This document shows positions 55,183 through 64,000 of a stretch of 64,000 nt of DNA, piece by piece. Position numbers and translations under genes: made by a program. The DNA comes from CAVYWD01 sp963772225 (lineage in GTDB: Bacteria > Myxococcota > Myxococcia > Myxococcales > UBA5297). A model generated the notes under the pieces. That model saw nothing but the letters and a program-made list of their open reading frames with translations, was not told the DNA's origin and did not search any database. The stretch covers positions 1 through 64,000 of the forward strand of contig CAVYWD010000005.1 of NCBI GenBank assembly GCA_963772225.1, read 5' to 3'. Each line of letters begins with the position of its first letter. The first letter of the stretch is position 1.

Positions 55183-55884
55183 TCAGAAGCGATACCCGAC
55201 ACCGAAGAGAGCGCGCAGCTGGAAGCTCGCCCCGCCGCCGAAGTTGATGGCCGCGCCGAAGGCGGTATCGAAGGTCAGGCTCAGCGCGCGGTCGAGCTTG
55301 TACTCGAGGCCGGCGCCCGGGAGGATTGACAGCGTAAAGCTGGAGTCCGGCGTGAGCGCGATGGTCATGGGGAGGCCCATGTCGAAGTGCACCGCGAACT
55401 GCGGCGAAATGGGAATTCCGACGACGACCTGGATCGGGATGGCGAATCCGAAGACGGTCGAGCTGCCGCCGAGGTAATAGCCCGAAGAATAGAAGTAGAG
55501 GATCATCGCTGGGGCCACTCGTAGCCCCAGGTTGACCTTGCCGTTGTCCATCAGGTTGAGGCGCAGGATTCCGCCCAAACGCAGCCCGGGTTGCGCGCCG
55601 TAGTCGGTGATGCCCTCGACGCCGAAGTTGAAGGCGAACAGGCCGCCCAGGTCGAGCTGGTCGCTGACGCCGTGAAGCAAACTGAGTTGCAGCCCGGGCC
55701 AGCCAATCTCCCCGTGAAACGCGGTCTGCCCGTTGCCCAGCGTCTCGCCGTTGAGGAGCCAGCCCTTCTCTCCGCCGACGTATCCGGCTCCGCCGCCAGA
55801 ATCGAGCTCGGCGGCTTCAGCGCGCGCCGCTCCGGGGAGGCAGAGACACAGCAGTGCAGCCAGGACCAACGCGGTGCGCTTCAT
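55183..55884 (-). CDS. Outer-membrane beta-barrel protein
   Basis: 233 residues from ATG 55884 (AAGGGGA upstream). Signal peptide MKRTALVLAALLCLCLPGAA RAEA, cut near ARA. The mature protein alternates hydrophobic residues in strands (GLRLGGILRLNLMDNGKVNL; LSLTFDTAFGAAINFGGGAS) and ends GVGYRF with a C-terminal Phe, as expected for OMP assembly. No plug or known domain. Function unknown. Confidence 0.72.
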   Translation of the reverse strand: MKRTALVLAALLCLCLPGAARAEAAELDSGGGAGYVGGEKGWLLNGETLGNGQTAFHGEIGWPGLQLSLLHGVSDQLDLGGLFAFNFGVEGITDYGAQPGLRLGGILRLNLMDNGKVNLGLRVAPAMILYFYSSGYYLGGSSTVFGFAIPIQVVVGIPISPQFAVHFDMGLPMTIALTPDSSFTLSILPGAGLEYKLDRALSLTFDTAFGAAINFGGGASFQLRALFGVGYRF

Positions 55885-55970
55885 CGGAATCCCCTTGTCT
55901 TGAGCAGCGATTTGAAGGTGGCCGAGCGAGAGCCTGTCACGAAAGCTGGAAATCTTCTCGCGCGGATCTT

Positions 55971-56019
55971 CCTCACACCCCAATCCCCACCCCGCAAGCG
56001 GGAAGGGGGCGAAGGGGAG
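55971..56019. repeat. GC-rich intergenic hairpin repeat, copy B
   Basis: Matches the element at 6216-6268 in the opposite orientation: CTCACACCCCAATCCCCACC, then CCGCAAGCGGGAAGGGGGC and GAAGGGGAG. Its dyad (CCCCGC ... GCGGG) is less perfect than copy A. It lies between the outer-membrane gene and the 3' end of the PEPCK gene. Confidence 0.65.
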
Positions 56020-56086
56020 TGCTCATTATCGCCGTTCAGGGATCCCGCGCAACCGGTTGAGTCGCTCGGGCGCCGTCGCTCTCAGC

Positions 56087-57915
<1,829 letters not shown>

Positions 57916-58013
57916 GCGCGCTCCTAAGCTTTTCGAGCGCTAACGATGGAGGCGCAGCCCCGCAGCGGCAAAGGGCGCTGGGGGAGCGGTCCCCGGGCGC
58001 CGCGGCCGCTCGC

Positions 58014-58844
58014 TCAGCCGGCGATGACCATGCGCTGGGGGCGGTTGGGCAGCATGCCCACACGGCGGCAGACCGCGGCCAGCGCCGCGTCCTTCTCGTC
58101 GGCGCGCATGGTGATGCGCGGGATGGCGCCGAGGGTGGTGCGCGCCAGCTGGCCCAGGACGTTGGTGGCGATCCCCCGGCGGCGCGCCGAGGGGTGGGTG
58201 TAGAGCCCCTCGAGCTCGGCGCCGTAGCGGCTGCGCGCCCCGATGTCCAATTTGGCGAGAATCTTCTCGCCCTCGGCGTAGACGAAGGTCCGCCCCGCGG
58301 CAATCCGGACGGCCACGCGGCGGGCGAACGCGCCGGCGTCGGCCGCGAGGAGGTCTTCCCCGAACGCCTCCCGGACCGCGGCGGCCGCCAGGGCGACGAG
58401 CTGCGGGGCGTCGGCCGGCTCGGCGGAGCGAAGCTCGGGGCAGACGAAAGGCCCGAGGTCGTCGGCGGAGGCCGCGAACAGCCGCTGCACCCGCGACAGC
58501 CTCGGCCGCCCGCACCCCAGCCCGCGCAGGAAGGCGTCGACGGCCGCCCGCTCGCCCAGCGCGCCGCGCAGCTGGACCTTGTCCGCCAGGGACTGCCCCA
58601 GCTCTTGGGCCACGGCCGGGTCGGCCACGCAGGGCAACACGAGCGCGCCCTTGGCCGCCACGACCGCCGCCCCCGCGAGCCGACCTTGCTCGAACACCGC
58701 GGTATAGGAGACCGCGGCCATGCCTGGGCCGCCGGTCCGATGCTCTTCCAGCACGCCCAGGGCATAGACGTACTGTATCGGGTCTTTGGCCAAGAAAGCC
58801 CGAAGCTCCTCGAACTGAGTCGGTGGGAGGGACTTCACGTCCAC
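58014..58844 (-). CDS. DUF4081/GNAT-family N-acetyltransferase
   Basis: 276 residues from GTG 58844. The N-terminal half (PIQYVYALGVLEEHRTGGPG) resembles DUF4081. The C-terminal half is a GNAT domain with LEGLYTHPSARRRGIATNVL, where R-R-x-G-I-A is the acetyl-CoA loop, and ending GMLPNRPQRMVI. Cytoplasmic. The substrate is unknown. It ends 98 bases before the PEPCK gene on the same strand and may be co-transcribed. Confidence 0.8.
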   Translation of the reverse strand: MDVKSLPPTQFEELRAFLAKDPIQYVYALGVLEEHRTGGPGMAAVSYTAVFEQGRLAGAAVVAAKGALVLPCVADPAVAQELGQSLADKVQLRGALGERAAVDAFLRGLGCGRPRLSRVQRLFAASADDLGPFVCPELRSAEPADAPQLVALAAAAVREAFGEDLLAADAGAFARRVAVRIAAGRTFVYAEGEKILAKLDIGARSRYGAELEGLYTHPSARRRGIATNVLGQLARTTLGAIPRITMRADEKDAALAAVCRRVGMLPNRPQRMVIAG

Positions 58845-58958
58845 GGTAGGACGCTACCCCGCCCGCCGAAGCGCTCGCAAGCTCTGCCGCTGGCCGGCAG
58901 TTGCCCACCGCGCGCGGCCCTTCCAGCATTCCTTGGAGTCAGGGGAGGTGGAGTTCCG

Positions 58959-59409
58959 GTGGCCGCCGATACCATGCAGCGCATCGCCGCCGCGGTGACC
59001 CCGGCCGTCATGGTGTCGGCCTGTGGCCTGGTGGCCTTGGGGCTCGACAACCAGGCCGCGCGCATGTCGTCGCGCCTGCGCGAACTCGCCCGGGAGCTGC
59101 GGGAGCTGCCCGTCGAGTCCCGACGCGCCGAGCACCTGCCCGATCAGATTCCGCGTGCTGGGGCGCCGTCACCGCATCTACACCTGGGCGCTGATGCTCA
59201 ACTACAGCGCGCTCCTCGCCTTTGTCTGCACCTCGCTGCTCTACCTGGAGCAGCCGCTCATCGGGCTGCCGGCCAGCGTTCCCACGGCCGCCTTCACCGT
59301 GGGCGTCGTGCTGCTCGGCGCCATGGCCGTGCTGGTCCTCGCCTCGCTGAGGCTCTCGCGCTCGGCGCTGGCGCTGGAGGAGCGCAAGACGCTCGCCGAG
59401 GAGACCTGA
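58959..59409 (+). pseudogene. DUF2721-family membrane protein, 1-base frameshift
   Basis: GTG 58959 with GGAG 7 bases upstream (ATG 58974 possible). It reads IAAAVTPAVMVSACGLVALG LDNQAARMSSRLRELARELR. At about 59148 (CAGATTCCGC) one extra T shifts the frame; the other frame continues VLGRRHRIYTWALMLNYSAL and LLAFVCTSLLYLEQPLIGLP, then a last membrane helix and ALALEERKTLAEET. Three membrane segments and about 150 residues fit DUF2721. Function unknown. The single indel may be an assembly error. Confidence 0.75.
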
Positions 59410-59586
59410 GGCCTCCTTCTCGAGCGGAGCGCCCGGCCCCACCAATGGGCCAGCGCTCGCCGGCCGGCAGCGGGTATATTCCAGGGCGTTCGGAGCAGCC
59501 GCCGGAATGGCCGGCCTGCTTGCCCGTTGGTCAGACGGCGCCGGCCCACGGAAGGCGCCCCCTCAAACAGGACTTCGAAGCCCCCC

Positions 59587-62500
59587 GTGCTGCAGCGCGA
59601 GCCCATCCGACCCGCCCCGGCCCCCCCGCCGTCCTCGCGCGCCGAGCCGCGGCCTGCCTCTGCGGGCGGGGACGGCTCCCTCGGCCCGCTGGGCCCCCTC
59701 GGCCCGATTGTGGCGCTGCTCTCGCGGGCCCGCCGGCGCCACGCGCGCATCCGCTCGGCCGCAGCCGCCGCGCTGGCGCTCGGCGGGTTCTTTCTGGCGC
59801 TCACCCCCATCCTTGCCTTGGGCGCGGCAGGGCAGCCGGCCGCACGCTGGCTCTTGGCCTTGGCGGGCGCGGCCTCGGCGGCCGGCTTCTTGGTCCTCGG
59901 CCCCTGGCGCGCCCGGCGCGAGGTGGGCGACCTTGCGGACACCGCCAAGCTCCTCGCCACGCGGCTCTCCACGACGGAGCTTCAGCGCGGCCTCTTGCCC
60001 GCCTACGAGCTCGGCCGCGCGCTGGACGACGGCGAGCCGGTTGACTTCTCGCGCCCGCTGGCGCTGGCGCACCTGGAGGCCACCGCCCGTCAGACCGTCT
60101 TCGCCGACCTCGCGAGCGCGGTGCCCGACAGGCCCCTTCGGCTCGCCCTGCGCGGCCTGGCCGCCTGTGCGCTGCTCTTGCTCGCCGCCGCCATTCTGTG
60201 GGGCGAGACCCTGGCGCGCGGGGCGCGCTTCGTCTTCCTCGCGCCCGCGGGCGAGAAGGCGCGGGCGCCGGCCGCCGAGCCCGTCACCGGCGAGGTGGAG
60301 CTCACTTACGTCTACCCGGCCTATACCCGGCTCGCCGAGAAGACCGTGCCCAGCACCAACGGCGAGATCAGCGCCCCGCGCGGCACCGAGGTCCGGCTGA
60401 AGACGCGGGCCGACCGGGACCTCGCCAAGGCGTTCGCGGTGGTCGGGGACGCGACGCTGCCGCTCGAGGTGAAGGGGCGCGATCTGCTCGGCAAGCTGCT
60501 GGTCCAGAAGCCCGGGAGCTACCGGTTCCACTTCCTGGACGCGCGCGGCAAAGTCCTGGTCGAGGGCCCGCCCATCCCCATCGCCGCCGAGGAGGACCGC
60601 GCGCCTTCGGCCACCCTGCTCGCGCCGGCGCTGGACGTGGAGGTGGACCCCAAGGCGCAGGTCAAGGTCCGCTTCGAGGCCGCGGACGACTACGGCCTGT
60701 CCGAGGTGGCCCTGGTCATGAAGCTCCCCGGCGCGACCAAGCCGCAGCGGGTGGTGCTGCAGCGCGCCCCGGACGCCCCGCGCCGCGCGTCGGGCGAGTA
60801 CCTCTGGGACCTGGTCGGGCTCTCGCTCATGGCCGGCGATAAGGTGGCCTACTACCTCGAGGCGACCGACAACGACGAGGTCTCGGGGAAGAAGGCCGGG
60901 GTGAGCAAGACGCAGGTCCTCAGAGTCTTCAGCGAGGCCGAGCACCATCGGCAGGTCATCCGCCAGGTGCAGGAGAAGTGGGAGCGGCTCGTCGCGCTCC
61001 TGGGCGACCGGCTCGAGGCGCCCGAGCACAAGCCCGCGGGCCGCACGGCGGAGGCGGCGCAGTCCCAAGGGGACGTGGACGCGCGCGCGGTGGACCTGGC
61101 CCGCGAGCTGACCGAGCTCGCGCGCGCCCTGCGCAAGGAGAAGGCCCCGGACCCGCTCTGGCGCGCCCTGGTCAATGTCTCGTCAGGGCTGACCGAGAAG
61201 GCCGGCGCCACGAGCCGGGCGCGCTCGGCCCTGGGCCTCTGGCTCAAGCGCGGGGTGGGCATGGACGGCGAGCCCGCGCGGCGCCTCTTCGCGGCGCTCG
61301 ACCAGGAGATCGCCGAGGAGGAGAAGGGCGTGCTTTACCTGGAATCGCTGCTCGACCAGCAGCGTCTCCAGGACCTGCTCGCGCTCTCCAAGGAGCTCGC
61401 CGCCAAGCGGCGCGACCTGGCCGGGCTGATCGAGCAGTACCAGAAGGCGCCCGACGCCGAGGCCAAGGAGCGGATCCTGGGCGAGGTCGCCCGGCTCAAG
61501 GAGCGCATGGCCGAGCTGCTCCAGCGGATGGCGGAGCTGTCGCGCAACATCCAGGACGAGCACGTCAACTCCGAGGCGCTGCGCGAGATGGCCGAGTCGA
61601 AGGACATGATGGGCTCCTTCGACAAGGTCCAGGACCTCCTGAACAAGGGCAAGGTGCAGGAGGCCATGAAGGAGATGGAGAAGCTGGGGCAGATGCTCGA
61701 CGACCTCCAGAAGAACCTCCAGAAGGCTTCGCAGGACTTCAAGGGCGGCGAGTTCGGCGAGGCGGGGCGCGAGCTCGGGGACTTCGCGCGCGGGCTGGAC
61801 GAGCTGCAGGGCGAGCAGCAGGGCCTTCTCCAGGAGACGCAGAAGCTGCGGGGCGACCAGCGCAAGGAGCTGGAGCGCAGGCTCAACCAGAAGGGCCGCG
61901 AGTTCGTGGACAAGCTGCGCAAGAAAGTGGCCGAGGCTCAAGCGCGCCTGGGCGAGGTGGAGGAGGAGCGCAACCTCTTCCACGAGGCCGACCTGAAGGC
62001 CGCGCAGGAGGCCGCCGACGACCTGGACAAGGCGCTCGCGGTCAAGGACTTCGACCAGGCGGCGCAGTCGGTGGCCAAGGCGCTGGGGCACGCGCAGTCG
62101 CTCTCGGAGGACCTGGGGCGACAGGCGGCCGACGCCCGGCTCTACCCCAGCGCGTTCCAGCCGGACACCTCGCAGCTCCAGAAGAACGCCAAGAGCGCGC
62201 GCGGGGCCATCCCGCCGCTCGACGAGGTGAGCAAGGAGCTCGCGAGCCTCTTCCCGCCGCCGGGCTCGGCCATGAGCGAGGAGGACAAGCAGAAGATGCG
62301 CAGCCTGGCCCAGCGGCAGCGCGGCCTGCAGCAGAAGGCGGGGTCGCTGGAGCAGCAGATGCAGCGCCTGAACCAGAAGGCGCCCCTCTTCTCGCCGGAG
62401 GCGCAGGCGCTGATGCAGAAGAGCGGCGAGCGGATGGGGCGCGCGCAGGGCCAGCTGCAGGGCGTGAACCCCAGCGGCGCCATGGCCGAGGAGCGGGACG

Positions 62501-62793
62501 CGCTCGACCAGCTGGGCCAGCTGAAGAAGGGGTTGGAGCGCCAAGGCCAGGGGCAGGGCCAGGGCGGGGGCCAGAGCGTCCCTTGGCCGTGGATGGGCCC
62601 GGGCGAGAGCGGCGGGACGGACGATGGCTCGGGGGCGGACTCGTCGGCGGACCGCGACGTGAAGATCCCGGGCGCCGACCAGTACCAGGTGCCCGAGGAG
62701 TATCGGAAGGCCATCCTCGACGCCATGAAGCAGGGGGCGCCGGACAAGTACCGCGACCAGGTGAAGCGCTACTACGAGGAGATCGTGAAGTGA
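59587..62793 (+). CDS. DUF4175-family membrane protein with long coiled coils
   Basis: About 1068 residues from GTG 59587 (a TTG at 59527 is also in frame). Two hydrophobic N-terminal pairs (SAAAAALALGGFFLALTPIL; ALRGLAACALLLLAAAILWG) anchor it. Next is an Ig-like region (VELTYVYPAYTRLAEKTVPS, AADDYGLSEVALVMKLPGA, KVAYYLEATDNDEVSGKKAG), then about 500 residues of charged helices and coiled coil (Gln/Lys/Glu-rich, MAELLQRMAELSRNI) and a Gly/Gln-rich spacer. The C-terminus ends VPEEYRKAILDAMKQGAPDK YRDQVKRYYEEIVK. This order is typical of DUF4175 proteins, encoded near peptidase/VWA genes; function unknown. The next gene's GTG overlaps its stop by 4 bases. Confidence 0.82.
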   Translation: MLQREPIRPAPAPPPSSRAEPRPASAGGDGSLGPLGPLGPIVALLSRARRRHARIRSAAAAALALGGFFLALTPILALGAAGQPAARWLLALAGAASAAGFLVLGPWRARREVGDLADTAKLLATRLSTTELQRGLLPAYELGRALDDGEPVDFSRPLALAHLEATARQTVFADLASAVPDRPLRLALRGLAACALLLLAAAILWGETLARGARFVFLAPAGEKARAPAAEPVTGEVELTYVYPAYTRLAEKTVPSTNGEISAPRGTEVRLKTRADRDLAKAFAVVGDATLPLEVKGRDLLGKLLVQKPGSYRFHFLDARGKVLVEGPPIPIAAEEDRAPSATLLAPALDVEVDPKAQVKVRFEAADDYGLSEVALVMKLPGATKPQRVVLQRAPDAPRRASGEYLWDLVGLSLMAGDKVAYYLEATDNDEVSGKKAGVSKTQVLRVFSEAEHHRQVIRQVQEKWERLVALLGDRLEAPEHKPAGRTAEAAQSQGDVDARAVDLARELTELARALRKEKAPDPLWRALVNVSSGLTEKAGATSRARSALGLWLKRGVGMDGEPARRLFAALDQEIAEEEKGVLYLESLLDQQRLQDLLALSKELAAKRRDLAGLIEQYQKAPDAEAKERILGEVARLKERMAELLQRMAELSRNIQDEHVNSEALREMAESKDMMGSFDKVQDLLNKGKVQEAMKEMEKLGQMLDDLQKNLQKASQDFKGGEFGEAGRELGDFARGLDELQGEQQGLLQETQKLRGDQRKELERRLNQKGREFVDKLRKKVAEAQARLGEVEEERNLFHEADLKAAQEAADDLDKALAVKDFDQAAQSVAKALGHAQSLSEDLGRQAADARLYPSAFQPDTSQLQKNAKSARGAIPPLDEVSKELASLFPPPGSAMSEEDKQKMRSLAQRQRGLQQKAGSLEQQMQRLNQKAPLFSPEAQALMQKSGERMGRAQGQLQGVNPSGAMAEERDALDQLGQLKKGLERQGQGQGQGGGQSVPWPWMGPGESGGTDDGSGADSSADRDVKIPGADQYQVPEEYRKAILDAMKQGAPDKYRDQVKRYYEEIVK

Positions 62794-64000
62794 CGGTGCG
62801 CCGGCAAGCGAAGGGCAAAACCGGCGCGGCTCGGGGCGCCTTCGCGGCGTTCGCGCTCGCGCTCGCGTTCGCCGGGCCGAGCGCGCGCGCGGTGCCGGCG
62901 GACCCCGGGACGGCGCGCGATCCGATGCGGCGCGGCTTCGAGGAGCTGGAGGCCTGGGACACCCTCGCCGCGCGGCGAATCGCCGATGCGCTCGTCGCCC
63001 GAGAGCCCTCGGACGTGGGGCCGCAGGCCCTGCTCGCGCGCGTGAAGTTCGACCAGGGCGACTACGCCGGCGCGGTGGCCATCGCCCAGCGGCTGGGCGA
63101 GGACGTGGACCCGGCCTTCGCCGAGCTGGCGCGGGCGACCCTGGAGGAGACCCGGGGCTACCAGACGCGCGAGAGCGAGCACTTCATCTTCGCGTTCCGC
63201 CCGGGCAAGGACGCGGTGCTGGCGCCCTACGGCCTCGAGGCGCTGGAGAAGCAGTACGCCGCGCTCGAGGCGGACCTGGGCTACGCGCCGCCCGGCAAGG
63301 TTCGGGTGGAGGTGGTGGACGACGCCAAGGCGCTGGCCCGGGTGTCCACGCTCACCGTCGAGGCCATCAAGACGAGCGGGACCATCGCCCTGTGCAAGTT
63401 CGATAAGCTCATGATCACGAGCCCCAAGGCGCTGGTGCGCGGCTACGAGTGGCTCGACACGCTCGCCCACGAGTACGTGCACCTGGTGGTCTCCAAGATG
63501 AGCCGGAACACGGTGCCCATCTGGATCCACGAGGGGCTGGCCAAGTTCCTGGAGTCGCGGTGGCGGGGCGCCGCGGGCCAGGCGCTGTCGCCGGCGTCGG
63601 CGGGGCTGCTCGCGCAGGCGCTGAAGCAGAACAAGCTCATCCCCTTCGAGCGCATGCACCCGTCCATGGCGCTGCTGCCGTCGCAAGAGGACGCCGCGCT
63701 GGCGTTCGCCGAGGTCTTCACCGCCGTCGAATTCCTGTACGGGCGCGGGGGCAACGCGGTGCTGGTCCGGCTCATCGAGGCCCTGAAGGCCGGGGCCAAG
63801 GACGAGGCCGCGGTGGCCAAGGCGTTCGGGGCGCCGTTCGCGCGATTCCAAGGCGACTGGATGGCCTACCTCTCGCGGCGCGACTACCCGAAGGAGACGC
63901 TGTCGCTCTCGGTCCAGGCGCTGAAGTTCAAGGACGACGCGGCGCAGAAGGGCAAGGACCGCGCGAAGCGGGAGGACGAGCTCCGCTTCGGGGACTTCCT
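62790..64000 (+). CDS. Secreted TPR/Zn-peptidase-like protein, 3' end beyond window
   Basis: GTG 62790 overlaps the DUF4175 stop (GTGA) and the frame is open to the window edge (403 residues seen). Export signal AFAAFALALAFAGPSARA. A TPR-like stretch (LEAWDTLAARRIADALVARE; VKFDQGDYAGAVAIAQRLGE) is followed by a gluzincin-type peptidase domain: LDTLAHEYVHLVVSKMSRNT with the HExxH zinc motif and IWIHEGLAKFLESRW carrying the third ligand. Such peptidase-MA-like domains sit in periplasmic or surface proteins. Being coupled to the DUF4175 gene suggests a joint envelope function. The same zinc-site layout appears in the 34.5 kb protein. Confidence 0.82.
   Translation, partial: MTVRRQAKGKTGAARGAFAAFALALAFAGPSARAVPADPGTARDPMRRGFEELEAWDTLAARRIADALVAREPSDVGPQALLARVKFDQGDYAGAVAIAQRLGEDVDPAFAELARATLEETRGYQTRESEHFIFAFRPGKDAVLAPYGLEALEKQYAALEADLGYAPPGKVRVEVVDDAKALARVSTLTVEAIKTSGTIALCKFDKLMITSPKALVRGYEWLDTLAHEYVHLVVSKMSRNTVPIWIHEGLAKFLESRWRGAAGQALSPASAGLLAQALKQNKLIPFERMHPSMALLPSQEDAALAFAEVFTAVEFLYGRGGNAVLVRLIEALKAGAKDEAAVAKAFGAPFARFQGDWMAYLSRRDYPKETLSLSVQALKFKDDAAQKGKDRAKREDELRFGDF

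Overview
This is a 64 kb window of very GC-rich chromosome. Gene content points to a myxobacterium or close relative (Myxococcota): a PknK-like kinase/ATPase/repeat regulator, a lactate-racemase cofactor module (LarB, LarC), a GTP-type PEP carboxykinase, proline/alanine-rich proteins with a small conserved C-terminal domain, DUF4175 and Zn-peptidase-like envelope proteins, and many small secreted proteins. No rRNA, tRNA or CRISPR array was recognised by eye. All family names come from reading the translated sequence; no search was run.

Layout. 1-1320: decayed end, with a frameshifted SpvB/Rhs-type toxin start and a homocitrate synthase remnant. 1356-10306 (minus): an ATP-citrate-lyase-like pair plus a giant acyl-CoA synthetase fused to a GNAT domain, probably a CoA-thioester operon. 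11091-14093: RluA-type pseudouridine synthase, SDR-family epimerase/reductase, one unknown. About 14200-19550: a degraded mobile/defence island (integrase and HTH remnants, a truncated DUF499 ATPase with a mutated Walker A, an intact IetA/IetS AAA-ATPase plus subtilase pair, and a RhuM remnant). 19548-24679: trehalose module (membrane-anchored trehalose-6-phosphate synthase, divergent OtsB, GH15 hydrolase). 24772-26588: a coupled SMC/RecF-like ATPase plus possible TOPRIM-like protein. 26613-28718: APP1-like phosphatase and PlsX. 28923-38291: envelope and unknown genes, including an inactive-looking rhomboid and a three-part metalloprotease/propeller/barrel protein. 38424-40445: larB-larC. 40787-44425: a PknK-like protein whose kinase has lost its catalytic Asp. 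44433-46372: alkylation repair (Ogt, Ada-AlkA). 46580-50834: a second defence-like cluster (DUF234 ATPase; DUF4276-like/ATPase pair) bracketed by a diverged direct repeat. 50806-53091: osmoprotectant ABC transporter. 53264-54873: galU and a secreted protein. 55183-59409: outer-membrane protein, PEPCK, GNAT, DUF2721. 59587-64000: DUF4175 protein coupled to a TPR/Zn-peptidase-like protein that runs off the end.

Two points stand out. First, three separate ATPase-based defence-like loci (IetAS, 24.8 kb pair, 47-50.6 kb cluster) lie among housekeeping genes. In the two ATPase/small-protein pairs the genes overlap by exactly 4 nt. Second, several otherwise well-conserved genes (PEPCK, ABC transporter, Ada-AlkA, DUF2721, the 34.5 kb peptidase) each carry one apparent 1-nt frameshift. 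That pattern fits residual consensus errors at least as well as real decay, so these should be separated from the true remnants (homocitrate synthase, integrase, DUF499, RhuM), which show several lesions or truncations.
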